64,000 nt of DNA from contig JAHEYU010000028.1 in NCBI GenBank assembly GCA_023251435.1, forward strand, positions 1 through 64,000, in the 5' to 3' direction. Source of the DNA: Bacteroidota bacterium. Its GTDB lineage: Bacteria > Bacteroidota > Bacteroidia > Bacteroidales > Prolixibacteraceae. Positions 34,480-44,090 of the stretch are shown here, one piece after another. The first letter of the stretch is position 1. Each line of letters starts with the position of its first letter. The notes under the pieces are model-generated. The model was given only the letters and a program-made list of their open reading frames with translations. It made no database searches and was not told where the DNA came from. The translations under genes were made by a program, and so were the position numbers.

Positions 34480-35625
34480 CTAAAATTCCAGCGTAAGTTG
34501 GTTAATATCTTTGGGTTTTAGACGCGGAAGGATTGCAGAAGCCGGTGTCATACCACCTTTAAGCATATTCTTCACTTCTTCAATATCAGATGCCACACAA
34601 GCTTTAGTCCCTTCATTGGCTGGCTCAAGGACAACGACTTCATTTAAAGAAATACCTCTGTCGTTTAATAAATCGGAGCTATGCGTTGAAATGATCACTT
34701 GGCGTTTTCTGGGCTTTTGCAAGCGGTGAATTAAAGCGGCAAGTTTTGATACAATAGCCCCATTCAACGAAAGTTCCGGTTCTTCAAGAAGCAAAAGAGA
34801 ATCACCCTCCTGTAAAGCCCAAAGCAGACCAATTAACCTCAATGTCCCATCACTGAACTGGTCTTCTTTCTGTTTTCCTGCTCCTGGACGCCAATGTTTA
34901 TATATGGCTTCAATATGAGGATATCCATTCTCAGTTGCAAATTCAAGATGTTCAAGTTGCGGAACAGCAAGCTTTAAAGCCTGTTCAATTTTGCGAAGGA
35001 ATGACTTCCGTGTTTTTTCATTTACCTTAGCGACTCGCTCTAAAAATCCCTTTCCAAAAGGGTCTCCAGGCAAATCAGGCCCGGTGAAGGCGGACGGATA
35101 CTTTAATAATTGGGGAACGAGATGAAGGTATAAGGTATTTTCAAAAAAACGTACCACTTCTCTGAAATCCTTGTTGGTATTGATTTGTTCCAGATAAGTC
35201 TGAGTTAATCGTACAATATCCTTCTTGTCCTCTTCTTCTGGTCGGTTGACAATTAACTGATCACCTTCCCAAACTTTCTCATACGATAAATATGGTAAAC
35301 GATAACCCCTTGGTTCTTGAACAATTCCAATTCCATATTTCCATAGTACCACATCTGAACCAAACTCCGAAAGGTGAATTTCAATTTCAACATTGGGATT
35401 TTTTCGTGCGGCAAGAGAACGAATTTTTGTGATTCCACCCCGGTCAATTACGGCCTTTTGCAAGCCACCACCAGGCTTGGCGATATCTCGCAGAAACTTA
35501 AAAACATCCAAAAGATTAGACTTTCCTGATGCATTGGCACCAACAAGAATGACTCTTTCCTGAAGTTTGACATCCAGTTCTTTGAAGTTTTTCCAATTTC
35601 GTAGGATTAATCTTGATATGATCAT
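34480..35625 (-). CDS. ABC/SMC-like AAA ATPase (AAA_21 / OLD-like)
   Basis: 381 residues, whole ABC-type head: Walker A GANASGKS (29-36), ABC signature-like FSDGTLR (257-263), Walker B LLLLEEPELSL (277-287) with the catalytic Glu pair, and H-loop STHSSDLL (313-320). Encoded upstream of the TOPRIM-like gene with a one-base gap. Proteins of this kind act in phage defence as sensors or DNA-scanning motors. Lies between the VOR operon and dgt, both unrelated to defence by default. dgt starts upstream (35709), so the pair is probably transcribed from its own promoter. Confidence 0.8.
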   Translation of the reverse strand: MIISRLILRNWKNFKELDVKLQERVILVGANASGKSNLLDVFKFLRDIAKPGGGLQKAVIDRGGITKIRSLAARKNPNVEIEIHLSEFGSDVVLWKYGIGIVQEPRGYRLPYLSYEKVWEGDQLIVNRPEEEDKKDIVRLTQTYLEQINTNKDFREVVRFFENTLYLHLVPQLLKYPSAFTGPDLPGDPFGKGFLERVAKVNEKTRKSFLRKIEQALKLAVPQLEHLEFATENGYPHIEAIYKHWRPGAGKQKEDQFSDGTLRLIGLLWALQEGDSLLLLEEPELSLNGAIVSKLAALIHRLQKPRKRQVIISTHSSDLLNDRGISLNEVVVLEPANEGTKACVASDIEEVKNMLKGGMTPASAILPRLKPKDINQLTLEF

Positions 35626-35708
35626 CTTGAAATTTTTTACAATTTTACGGTTTTAAATGATTGATCGTTGTAATATATCTTTTTATCTTATTTCCCTTTT
35701 TCGTGTAT

Positions 35709-37046
35709 TTATACTCCCGGAATGTTAATTCCCTTTATTTTTCGATATAAATCGAGCGCGTATAAGTCGGTCATTCCCGAAACAAAATCAACGACTGCCT
35801 GCACTTTTTCGTAGGTCGAAGCATGGGTTCCGCGGTACTGATCGGGTAAGAGCATCAGCATCTTTTTCGAGATTCCCTCTTTCGGATTCAAAATAGCTTC
35901 AACAAAAACTTCTAGCAAAGTTCCGATAATCTGGTAGCCCGATATTTCGATTTCAATAACTGAACGGTCGTTGTAAATATTTCGGATACTTACATCTTTG
36001 ATTGTTTTCATTGCCTGCAGCGAAGTTGGATGAACATGATCAATCAGAGCTTTTTGGAAACTTCCGGATAAAATATCGTCTTGTTTTTCGCTGAAAACAT
36101 CGATGCACTGCTTTACCAGTTTTCCGATGACAGTGGCCCGCAGGTAGGCGATCTGTTCGTTTTTGTCGGCCACTACATCAAGCGTTTCGTTCATTCTGCC
36201 AATCTGCCGGGCTTCTGTTTGCGGATCAAAGAATCCCATCAGAAGCGACCGCGTCTGGTCGAAGGAATGAATTTTCAATTTGTGTGCATCTTCCAAATCC
36301 ATTAGCTGATAGCAAATGTCGTCGGCGGCTTCGACCAGAAACACCAGTGGATGCCGGACGAATTTTGCCGGATTTCCTGATAATTGCAACAATCCCAATT
36401 CATTGGCAATGCGCTCAAAAATAGCTTTCTCCGACTGAAAAAAACCGAACTTGGGTTTGTCGGTCAGCATCGATTCGAACGGATATTTTACAATAGATGC
36501 CAGTGTGGTGTAGGTCAGCGCAAAACCGCCATCGCGCCGTCCGTTAAACTGGTGGCTCAACAGCCTGAAGGCATTTGCATTTCCATCGAATTGGGTAAAA
36601 TCTTTCCGTTGCGTGTCCGAAAGTTCAGCCTGCAAGCGAGGCTCACTGCTTTTCTTGAAAAACTGCGCAATGGCATCTTCTCCGGAATGTCCAAACGGCG
36701 GATTTCCCATGTCGTGAGCCAGGCATGCAGCCGAAACCACCGATCCGATCTCCTGAAAAAGCGGGTTTTCGATTTCCATTCTGTCGTTTTCTGCTTTTTC
36801 AACGAACATGCTTCCCAGCGAACGGCCTACGCTGGCAACTTCGAGACTATGTGTTAGCCTGTTGTGTACAAATACGCTTCCTGGCAGTGGAAAAACCTGT
36901 GTTTTATTCTGCATCCTCCGGAAAGGCGACGAGAAAATAATTCGGTCGTAATCGCGCTGAAACTGCGTACGGCTATGTTTATTATCTTTTTTCACAAGCT
37001 GTTCCTGCCCAAGACGGGTAGTCGATATTATTTGATTCCAATTCAT
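35709..37046 (-). CDS. dgt: Deoxyguanosinetriphosphate triphosphohydrolase
   Basis: 445 residues. HD-domain signatures: RRMQNKTQVFPLP, RLTHSLEVASVGRSLG, CLAHDMGNPPFGHSGEDA. Hydrolyses dGTP to deoxyguanosine and tripolyphosphate, and shapes the dNTP pool. In some bacteria dNTPases of this group also limit phages, but this copy has the usual housekeeping form. 14 bases after the YgjP-like gene on the same strand. Confidence 0.92.
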   Translation of the reverse strand: MNWNQIISTTRLGQEQLVKKDNKHSRTQFQRDYDRIIFSSPFRRMQNKTQVFPLPGSVFVHNRLTHSLEVASVGRSLGSMFVEKAENDRMEIENPLFQEIGSVVSAACLAHDMGNPPFGHSGEDAIAQFFKKSSEPRLQAELSDTQRKDFTQFDGNANAFRLLSHQFNGRRDGGFALTYTTLASIVKYPFESMLTDKPKFGFFQSEKAIFERIANELGLLQLSGNPAKFVRHPLVFLVEAADDICYQLMDLEDAHKLKIHSFDQTRSLLMGFFDPQTEARQIGRMNETLDVVADKNEQIAYLRATVIGKLVKQCIDVFSEKQDDILSGSFQKALIDHVHPTSLQAMKTIKDVSIRNIYNDRSVIEIEISGYQIIGTLLEVFVEAILNPKEGISKKMLMLLPDQYRGTHASTYEKVQAVVDFVSGMTDLYALDLYRKIKGINIPGV

Positions 37047-37059
37047 TCGGAGGGGATTT

Positions 37060-37770
37060 TTAGAAAGTTTGTGTCCGGTAGTTGTTCATTTCTTTGTCGG
37101 CTTTGCGGGCGTTAGGGTAGCAGTGTTCCAGGAGCGACCAGAATTTATTCCCGTGGTTTTTCTCAACAGTGTGTGCCAATTCGTGCAAAAGTACATAATC
37201 AATCAGATGTTCGGGTACACGCATAAGGTGAAGGTTGAGGTTGATATTATTTACCGACGAACAGCTTCCCCAACGTGTTTTTGTATTTTTTATGCTTACA
37301 TCCTGATATTTAAAGCCATGTTTACCGGCCAGTTCTTTTAACCGTTTTGGAAGATATATTTTAGCTTCCCAGCGCATTACATCAATCAGTGTTTTTTTTA
37401 TAAACTCCTGAACTTTTGGCAATTCGTGGTTCACTTTTTCTGGAATAAAAATCTGAATAACCCCGTTCCCAACCCTGTTGTAAACCCGGTCGGTATTTCC
37501 TTTTGTGATTGCCAGCTGATGAAACCTGGTTTTAAAACAGCTTTCAGGAGCAAATAAAGTTAAACCAGCTTGTAATTTGGTTTGTTGTTTAATAATCCAG
37601 TCAGCTTTTGATTCGACAAATCGAATAGCGTCGCGGTACAGCGCCGAAGGTGGCATTGAAACAACAATTTCAGCATCCGACTTCACGCTTAAGCGAATTC
37701 TTCTGGATCGCTCATTAATTATGAACGAAACTTGTCCAACTTGTTCGATATTTACGTATTTTGTAGTCAT
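37060..37770 (-). CDS. YgjP/M48-like zinc metalloprotease domain protein (DUF45)
   Basis: 236 residues. LLHELAHTVEKNHGNKFW carries HExxH and the third ligand His downstream, the DUF45 pattern. TRWGSCSSVNNINLNLHLMRVP is the other conserved block. Thought to be a cytosolic zinc metalloprotease; substrate unknown. First in a probable two-gene transcript with dgt. Confidence 0.88.
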   Translation of the reverse strand: MTTKYVNIEQVGQVSFIINERSRRIRLSVKSDAEIVVSMPPSALYRDAIRFVESKADWIIKQQTKLQAGLTLFAPESCFKTRFHQLAITKGNTDRVYNRVGNGVIQIFIPEKVNHELPKVQEFIKKTLIDVMRWEAKIYLPKRLKELAGKHGFKYQDVSIKNTKTRWGSCSSVNNINLNLHLMRVPEHLIDYVLLHELAHTVEKNHGNKFWSLLEHCYPNARKADKEMNNYRTQTF

Positions 37771-37822
37771 TCAATCAAACCGAATAATTTGCTAAAGTAA
37801 TCAAACCAAAAAAACTAATGAT

Positions 37823-38527
37823 ATGGAACAGAACAAACGATTTGAAGTTTTTGGAACCTTAACAAAAACAGAAACAGTTTTTACAATCGATCAGAAAATT
37901 CTTCCCGGCACTTTGGTATTTGAAGCATTAAAACCTTTCCCTGGTTATTATTACGACACGCCTATGGGTTCGAAGCCTGTTTATCTTTATTTGGCGCTCG
38001 AAGAACAATATACACTCGAAGATATTTTGCGGGCTTCACAAAAAGTTCAGCACGAGTTTGTTGCACCTTTTGATGCGGGAAAAGGGTTTTTGCATATTTA
38101 TGACACTACGTACAATGTGTTGCGCGTAAGACACTTAAAAAATTACGACTTACTCGAAAAACTGCAGCAATCGTTTGTCGATAATGGAATCAATTTTTTG
38201 CAAAAATCGAAAAAATTCAAAGACGAGTTTGTAAAGATCAGGATTATCAAATTCTTTTCGCTCGAAGAAATTGCGGAAAGTATCTTTCTGGATAAACGTG
38301 AAAAAAATCACGCCTACATTGAAATACCACGTCATTTGAAATGGGAGGAATTTGATTCTATTACCAATAAAGTTAAACACAATTGGGTGGACAGTAAATT
38401 TGATGCCGCAATGGCTTCTTTTTATTACGACGGCAGTTTGCACGAAGTTGTTCGCGTTTATTCCGGGAAAATTGATATTGAATATTTACAGGAATTACGG
38501 AAATTGTATCTGGATAAAATGAAATAG
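37823..38527 (+). CDS. Conserved protein of unknown function
   Basis: 234 residues, no signal peptide, rich in Lys, Phe, Glu. I do not recognise a family. Features: a central hydrophobic PGYYYDTPMGSKPVYLYLALEE segment and DFDS-like charged C-terminal helices (HEVVRVYSGKIDIEYLQELRKLYL). Stand-alone, divergent from the YgjP-like gene, and closed by a strong terminator. Confidence 0.7.
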   Translation: MEQNKRFEVFGTLTKTETVFTIDQKILPGTLVFEALKPFPGYYYDTPMGSKPVYLYLALEEQYTLEDILRASQKVQHEFVAPFDAGKGFLHIYDTTYNVLRVRHLKNYDLLEKLQQSFVDNGINFLQKSKKFKDEFVKIRIIKFFSLEEIAESIFLDKREKNHAYIEIPRHLKWEEFDSITNKVKHNWVDSKFDAAMASFYYDGSLHEVVRVYSGKIDIEYLQELRKLYLDKMK

Positions 38528-38550
38528 GAGGATGTTTTCAGACAAATATA

Positions 38551-38593
38551 AAAAGGCGGCTTATTTGAATTCAGAAATAAGCCGCCTTTTTTT
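38551..38593 (+). terminator. Rho-independent terminator
   Basis: Perfect 16-bp stem (38551-38566 with 38575-38590) with an 8-base loop and T tract, 23 bases after the unknown gene. Confidence 0.93.
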
Positions 38594-38711
38594 GCTAACG
38601 AACACAAAAAATCAGCACAGTACAGGATTGTGGTTTCAACCTTAAAACTTATCTTTATGGAATCTTAATCATCGACAAATAAATCAAATATTATAACCTA
38701 AATTTCACTAA

Positions 38712-40079
38712 ATGAATAAATTAGTAATTATTGCCTTGTTGCTGGCACTATTCCATAAGGAAACAAATGCCCAGCAAAAACTTTTTAAAGAAACCGAAGA
38801 ACAGAAAAAAGAACGGATGGCCTGGTGGGTTAACGACCGCTTCGGAATGTTTATTCACTGGGGATTGTACGCTTTACCTGCCCGACACGAATGGGTGAAA
38901 AATCAGGAACGGATTACCGACGAAAACTACCAGAAGTACTTCGATAATTTCAACCCGGATCTTTATAACCCACGCGAATGGGCAAAAATGGCCAAAGCCG
39001 CCGGAATGAAATATGCCGTAATTACCACCAAACATCATGAAGGTTTCTGTTTGTTCGATTCGAAATTTACCGATTACAAAGCAACTAAAACGCAGTACGG
39101 CAAAGACCTCCTGAAAGAATGGGTGGATGCTTTTCGTGCCGAAGGCTTGAAAATTGGTTTTTATTACAGCCTGATAGACTGGCATCATCCTGATTTTATT
39201 GTTGACCGCGTTCATCCGCAGCGAACCGACGATAAAGCGAAACTTGCTGAACTTAACAAGAACCGCGACATGGGTAAATACCGTGAATACCTGCACAATC
39301 AGGTGCGCGAGTTGCTTACCAACTATGGAAAAGTGGATATGCTTTGGCTCGATTATTCGTATCCAGGTGAAAATGGGAAAGACAATAAAGATTGGGATTC
39401 CGAGAAGCTTATTAAAATGGTTCGTCAGTTACAGCCTGCCATTTTGGTGAACGACCGCCTCGATCTGAAAGACTTTGAAGATGGTTGGGATTTTACGACT
39501 CCCGAACAATACAAAGTTTCGAAATGGCCTGAAGTGAACGGCAAAAAAGTGTATTGGGAAACCTGCCAGACTTTCAGCGGATCGTGGGGTTATTACCGCG
39601 ACGAACATACCTGGAAAGATACCAAACAACTGCTGGTTTTACTGATCGAATCGGTTAGTAAAGGCGGAAATGTACTTTTAAATGTTGGACCGACAGCACG
39701 TGGAACATTTGACGAGCGGGCTCAAACCGCGCTGGCAAATATGGGCAGTTGGATGAAGTATAACAATCGCTCGGTTTATGGTTGCACGGCGGCTCCCGAT
39801 GAATTCAAGATTCCTGAAAACTGTCTGCTTACTTTCAACCCAGCCACCAACCGTTTGTACATTCACTTGCTCGATTACCCATTGCAGAACTTTAACTTAC
39901 CTGGATACGCCGGAAAAATTAAATATGCCCAATTCCTGCATGATGCTTCAGAAATTAAAATAACTGCCAGATATGGTCATGGCATGAAAGAAGGTGAAAA
40001 CCCAACCGACCTGAATCTTAGCCTGCCGGTTACAAAACCAAATGTTGAAATTCCGGTAATTGAATTAATATTGAAATAA
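38712..40079 (+). CDS. Alpha-L-fucosidase, GH29, secreted
   Basis: 455 residues. A signal peptide ending TNAQ. GH29 markers: RFGMFIHWGLYALPARHEW, AKAAGMKYAVITTKHHEGFCLFDSK, and the likely nucleophile Asp in VDMLWLDYSYPG. It removes terminal fucose from glycans in the periplasm or outside. A stand-alone gene with its own terminator; no SusCD pair nearby. Confidence 0.9.
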   Translation: MNKLVIIALLLALFHKETNAQQKLFKETEEQKKERMAWWVNDRFGMFIHWGLYALPARHEWVKNQERITDENYQKYFDNFNPDLYNPREWAKMAKAAGMKYAVITTKHHEGFCLFDSKFTDYKATKTQYGKDLLKEWVDAFRAEGLKIGFYYSLIDWHHPDFIVDRVHPQRTDDKAKLAELNKNRDMGKYREYLHNQVRELLTNYGKVDMLWLDYSYPGENGKDNKDWDSEKLIKMVRQLQPAILVNDRLDLKDFEDGWDFTTPEQYKVSKWPEVNGKKVYWETCQTFSGSWGYYRDEHTWKDTKQLLVLLIESVSKGGNVLLNVGPTARGTFDERAQTALANMGSWMKYNNRSVYGCTAAPDEFKIPENCLLTFNPATNRLYIHLLDYPLQNFNLPGYAGKIKYAQFLHDASEIKITARYGHGMKEGENPTDLNLSLPVTKPNVEIPVIELILK

Positions 40080-40100
40080 CCAGAAGTTATTCTGATATAC

Positions 40101-40136
40101 AAAAGCGGTTCTGATTAAGTTCTGAACCGCTTTTTT
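40101..40136 (+). terminator. Rho-independent terminator after fucosidase gene
   Basis: AAAAGCGGTTC (40101-40111) with GAACCGCTTTT (40124-40134), then TT; 22 bases after the stop. Confidence 0.85.
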
Positions 40137-40180
40137 ATACTATAAATTTTGTATTTTCGCGCCGTGCTTTCTGTGAAGGC

Positions 40181-40210
40181 CGTGTACTTGGTAACCACGT
40201 AAAAAACAAG
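40181..40210 (+). ncRNA. preQ1-I-like riboswitch before the queuosine transporter
   Basis: Compact H-type pseudoknot ending 5 bases before the ATG. P1 is CGTG (40181-40184) with CACG (40196-40199). The loop CTTG (40187-40190) can pair with CAAG (40207-40210) as P2. The bridge between is GTAAC and then TAAAAAA, the A-rich tail typical of preQ1-I aptamers; the GTAACC string is shared with the Thermoanaerobacter tengcongensis aptamer. The genes under it (transporter, queC, queF) make or use preQ1. Since the fold touches the start codon, control of translation is likely. Confidence 0.8.
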
Positions 40211-40215
40211 AAATA

Positions 40216-40896
40216 ATGAAAAGAGAAGTATCTGTATTGTTTATGCTTGCCGGCATTTTATTTGCCACCTGTTTGTTGATTTCCAATATTCTAGCCACAA
40301 AAATTTTGATGATTGGTCCCTGGGCAGCTCCTGCCGGAGTGTTGATTTTCCCAATCGCTTACATCCTGAACGATGTGATTACCGAAGTGTGGGGATTTGG
40401 CAAAGCGCGCCTGATTATCTGGACAGGTTTTGCCGTGAATATTCTGGCAGTCCTGTTTTTTACCATGGCAATTGTCATTCCAGGCGCTCCATTCTGGCAA
40501 AATCAGGAATCGTTTGCAACCGTTTTGGGCAATACTCCCCGAATAGTTGTTGCCAGTTTGAGCGCCTATTTAATCGGGTCGTTCCTGAATGCTTTTGTAA
40601 TGAGCCGCATGAAAGTGCTGACCAAAGGCAAAGGGTTCTCCGGAAGGGCAATTCTGTCAACATTGGTTGGGGAAAGCGCTGATTCATTGATTTTTATCGT
40701 AATCGCATTTGCAGGTGTTTTCCCGTTGGGAGTGCTTGTCACAATGATTTTTACACAGGCCATGCTAAAAACCGTTTACGAAATTCTGATTCTGCCCGTA
40801 ACCATTTGGGTGGTCAAATTTGTAAAACGTGTGGAAGGAGTCGATGCTTTTGACACTAATTTATCGTACAATCTGTTCAGGGTAAAGGAAATTTAA
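40216..40896 (+). CDS. yhhQ: Queuosine precursor transporter (YhhQ/VUT family)
   Basis: 226 residues with about six hydrophobic segments. [34 protein letters not shown] and [15 protein letters not shown] are the VUT-family pattern, in which members import queuosine bases such as preQ0 and preQ1. It sits 2 bases before queC and right after the preQ1-I-like RNA. Confidence 0.9.
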   Translation: MKREVSVLFMLAGILFATCLLISNILATKILMIGPWAAPAGVLIFPIAYILNDVITEVWGFGKARLIIWTGFAVNILAVLFFTMAIVIPGAPFWQNQESFATVLGNTPRIVVASLSAYLIGSFLNAFVMSRMKVLTKGKGFSGRAILSTLVGESADSLIFIVIAFAGVFPLGVLVTMIFTQAMLKTVYEILILPVTIWVVKFVKRVEGVDAFDTNLSYNLFRVKEI

Positions 40897-40898
40897 TC

Positions 40899-41549
40899 AT
40901 GAGTAAAGCATTGGTCGTTTTTTCCGGAGGGCAGGACTCTACTACCTGCTTGTTCTGGGCATTGAAAGAATTTGACGAGGTGGAAACCCTTTGTTTCGAC
41001 TACGGACAGCGCCACAGCATCGAGCTGGAGGCTGCCCGCGCCATTGCTCAAAATGCCGGAGTGCCATTCACTTTGCTGAATCTTGATTTGCTCAAACAAA
41101 TTACCCACAATTCGTTAACAGATCAGGCAATGGATGTGGAAGAAAACAAACCGGATAATCGTCCGCCAAACACATTGGTTGAAGGACGAAATATGCTGTT
41201 CCTGACGTTTGCGGCCATTTTCGCCAAAGGGAAAGATATTCCAAATCTGGTAACAGGCGTTGGGCAGGCCGATTACAGCGGTTATCCCGATTGTCGCGAC
41301 GAATTTGTGCGTTCTCTGAACCAAACTCTCAACCTGTCGATGGATTATAATTTCACGATTCATACTCCGCTGATGTGGAAGTCGAAGCAGGAAATCTGGG
41401 CTCTGTCCGACGAACTGGGAGTGTTCGATTTGGTGCGCACTCAAACAGTAACCTGCTACAATGGAATAAAAGGAGCTGGTTGTGGCCATTGTCCTGCCTG
41501 CCAGCTTCGGGGGAAAGGACTGGAAGACTATTTAAAAAAAGCCCCCTAA
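40899..41549 (+). CDS. queC: 7-cyano-7-deazaguanine synthase QueC
   Basis: 216 residues. PP-loop FSGGQDS near residue 8; a Zn-binding cluster of Cys at 186, 195, 198 and 201 ([16 protein letters not shown]). [16 protein letters not shown] is the QueC block. Makes preQ0 from 7-carboxy-7-deazaguanine, ammonia and ATP. Follows the transporter by 2 bases and precedes queF. Confidence 0.95.
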   Translation: MSKALVVFSGGQDSTTCLFWALKEFDEVETLCFDYGQRHSIELEAARAIAQNAGVPFTLLNLDLLKQITHNSLTDQAMDVEENKPDNRPPNTLVEGRNMLFLTFAAIFAKGKDIPNLVTGVGQADYSGYPDCRDEFVRSLNQTLNLSMDYNFTIHTPLMWKSKQEIWALSDELGVFDLVRTQTVTCYNGIKGAGCGHCPACQLRGKGLEDYLKKAP

Positions 41550-41638
41550 ATCCCCCAAAAAGGGGACTTTAAGAAAGCATTGGAAATCAGTGAGAGCTTC
41601 ACTCAAAGTGAAACCCTCACTTTAAAAATAGAACTACT

Positions 41639-42109
41639 ATGAGCGAATTAAAAAATCTTGGAAACGAAAGCAAATACCTGTTCGAATATTCTTCGGAAAT
41701 GCTGGAAAGCTTCGACAATAAACACCCCGAAAACGATACGATGGTGAAATTCAATTGTCCGGAATTTACCAGTTTGTGCCCTATTACCGGCCAGCCCGAT
41801 TTTGCAACCATTTACTTAAGCTACATTCCCGGCCAGAAAATGGTTGAAAGCAAAAGTTTGAAGCTATACCTGTTTAGTTTCCGCAACCACGGAGCCTTTC
41901 ACGAAGATTGTATGAACATCATCATGAAAGACCTGATTGCTCTGATGGATCCAAAATACATCGAAGTTTGGGGAAAATTTCTGCCACGCGGAGGACTTAG
42001 CATCGACCCGTATTGCAATTACGGAAAGCCAGGTACCAAATACGGGCAAATGGCCGAATATAGAATGATGAACCACGATTTGTATCCTGAAAGAATTGAT
42101 AACAGATAA
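41639..42109 (+). CDS. queF: NADPH-dependent preQ0 reductase QueF
   Basis: 156 residues, the short (unimodular) form. [15 protein letters not shown] holds the nucleophilic Cys (C47), and [23 protein letters not shown] the substrate-binding Glu-Ser. Reduces preQ0 to preQ1, the end of the pathway sensed by the upstream RNA. 90 bases after queC, still within the likely operon. Confidence 0.95.
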   Translation: MSELKNLGNESKYLFEYSSEMLESFDNKHPENDTMVKFNCPEFTSLCPITGQPDFATIYLSYIPGQKMVESKSLKLYLFSFRNHGAFHEDCMNIIMKDLIALMDPKYIEVWGKFLPRGGLSIDPYCNYGKPGTKYGQMAEYRMMNHDLYPERIDNR

Positions 42110-42214
42110 CTGAATTCTTTCGTTACCGGTTCAGTCATTTTTACGTATTTAAATGCGCAACCTTTTTTTTCATCGGAACGTCTATGTGATATCAATGTTC
42201 AAAAAACTGATCCT

Positions 42215-43960
42215 ATGAGAAAATTTTTACTTTTTGCGCTGATGTTATCGGGTTTGATGACCACCGCACAAACAATTATCACAAATGGCAACTGCAAGGC
42301 GGCATTTAAATATGTGGTAAACGATTCCGTAAAAACACTTGTTCCGGCAACAGCCATTAATTTTCACGATCGCTCTGAGGGCAATGGGATTCGTTGGTTT
42401 TGGGATTTTGGCGATGGAAATACCAGCAACAAACAAAATCCAATGTACGTTTTTGTTCACCCTGTGGGAGGTCCGAATGTGAAAATTAGCCCTTATCGCA
42501 CAGTCAGCCTGACTATTCTGACTGCTGACAACTGCAAAAGTTTCTATTCAGAAATGATTAATATACTTGATGGAACTACTTATCAGGATCCATCGTGTAG
42601 TGCGAGATTTAAGTATTACCAGACTGCCTATGATTCGATTGGCAAAACTGCTTCGTTTCAGCTTACCAATCTTTCAGTAGGAGATTCTCTTCAGTATTTA
42701 TGGCAATTCGATAATGGTAAAGTTAGCACCGAAAGGGAGCCTGTCGTGACTTTTGACCTTTCGCGACCCGACCGGAAAGTTTGCCTGACAGTTACCGGAG
42801 CCAACAAATGTGCCGACACTTTCTGCGATGCGGTTTATATTGTCGATCCGAATATACCTGTGATTGATCCGGCCTACTGCGAAACAAATTTCGGATTCAC
42901 TGTCAATCACAAAGTCCAGACATTCGCACCGGCATTGGTTCTCGATTTTTACTCGAAAGCATGGCCCGAACCAGTTGAATGGAAGTGGGATTTTGGCGAC
43001 GGAAGAACCAGCGATGAACCAAATCCGATGCACATTTTCAATTTTCCAATTCTGAAAGACAGTACGGTTAGCTTCCCAAATCCATTCAGGACTGTTACTT
43101 TAACTGTTAAAACAGCCACTGGCTGTGTCGCAACAGCGAGCCAGACCATCAATATTTATATGGAACAAATGCCGGTTGATACAGTTTACGATAAGCCGGC
43201 TCGTTATTATACCATGAAAATTGAATCATTTTTTCCTGTCCAAATGTCGTCGTGCGCAGGATGGGCAAAGGCTCATGTTTACATGAAAGATTCGCTCATA
43301 GAGGCTAACAATTACAAATGGTCGGATGGAACCGAGGGGCCTGAGGTCAAAGGCCTTTGCCCGACAAATACTTATTCTGTAAAGGCAATAGCTCCAGATG
43401 GAACTCATATTTCAACTACGTTTATTTTCAATTCAAATGGAACAATTACCGAGATTCCGATGAACTGGAAAGTTAGTGGCAGTCGCGATAATCTAATTGT
43501 TCAGGTTGAAAAACTTTACCCCGATTATACCGTTGAATGGCGACTTTGTGATGGATCGGTTGCAAAAGGCGATTCAATAGCTCTCTCGCTGATCAATTGC
43601 GGTTCAATCGCATCGAATCTGATTTTGAAAGATGCTTCGGGCAAAGAGGTTTATTCAGAAAACATTTCGATGAAAACCATTGCTACAAAGTTGAATCCTG
43701 AAATAGAACTGCCTGTTGTGAAACTGTTCCCGAACCCTGTCCGCGATGTGCTCAACATTCAATATTCAGGAAAGCGACTGAACGAAATGCAGGTTGAAAT
43801 CAGCGATCTGTCAGGAAGAAGGGTTTCACTTCAGAATTTCTTTGATGTTGAATCAGGACAACAGATAAGCCTGAATGTAAATGACCTGCAAAAAGGACTC
43901 TACTTCTGCAAATTAATTTCGGCGAACAAAGTTATCGGGGTTGAAAAGTTCAGCAAGTAA
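42215..43960 (+). CDS. PKD-repeat surface protein with T9SS sorting domain
   Basis: 581 residues. Signal peptide (MRKFLLFALMLSGLMTTAQ). Three PKD-like domains are recognisable by FWDFGDGNTSNKQNPMYVF (about 65-85), LWQFDNGKVSTEREP and KWDFGDGRTSDEPNPMHIF (about 255). The C-terminus (VKLFPNPVRDVLNI... KGLYFCKLISA... VEKFSK) is a type A sorting domain of T9SS. It is probably a surface adhesin-like or binding protein; no catalytic domain is seen. Confidence 0.85.
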   Translation: MRKFLLFALMLSGLMTTAQTIITNGNCKAAFKYVVNDSVKTLVPATAINFHDRSEGNGIRWFWDFGDGNTSNKQNPMYVFVHPVGGPNVKISPYRTVSLTILTADNCKSFYSEMINILDGTTYQDPSCSARFKYYQTAYDSIGKTASFQLTNLSVGDSLQYLWQFDNGKVSTEREPVVTFDLSRPDRKVCLTVTGANKCADTFCDAVYIVDPNIPVIDPAYCETNFGFTVNHKVQTFAPALVLDFYSKAWPEPVEWKWDFGDGRTSDEPNPMHIFNFPILKDSTVSFPNPFRTVTLTVKTATGCVATASQTINIYMEQMPVDTVYDKPARYYTMKIESFFPVQMSSCAGWAKAHVYMKDSLIEANNYKWSDGTEGPEVKGLCPTNTYSVKAIAPDGTHISTTFIFNSNGTITEIPMNWKVSGSRDNLIVQVEKLYPDYTVEWRLCDGSVAKGDSIALSLINCGSIASNLILKDASGKEVYSENISMKTIATKLNPEIELPVVKLFPNPVRDVLNIQYSGKRLNEMQVEISDLSGRRVSLQNFFDVESGQQISLNVNDLQKGLYFCKLISANKVIGVEKFSK

Positions 43961-44031
43961 ACCTTGAGCTTACTCCTGATAATCAGTCATCTGGGTTTTG
44001 GCAGCAAGCCACTACTATAATGTCAATTCAG

Positions 44032-44077
44032 AAAAAACGCTGTCGGGAGTTCAAAATTCTGACAGCGTTTTTTTTAG
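44032..44077. terminator. Bidirectional terminator between PKD and RNA ligase genes
   Basis: AAAAAACGCTGTC (44032-44044) pairs with GACAGCGTTTTTT (44061-44073), giving 13 bp with A/T runs on both sides between convergent genes. Confidence 0.85.
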
Positions 44078-44090
44078 TAATCCTGAAAAC

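Noticed and set aside
35709-37046. dgt considered as a third member of the ATPase/TOPRIM defence locus
   Set aside because: Its sequence looks like the common housekeeping dGTPase and it pairs closely with the YgjP-like gene instead, so linkage to defence is not supported.
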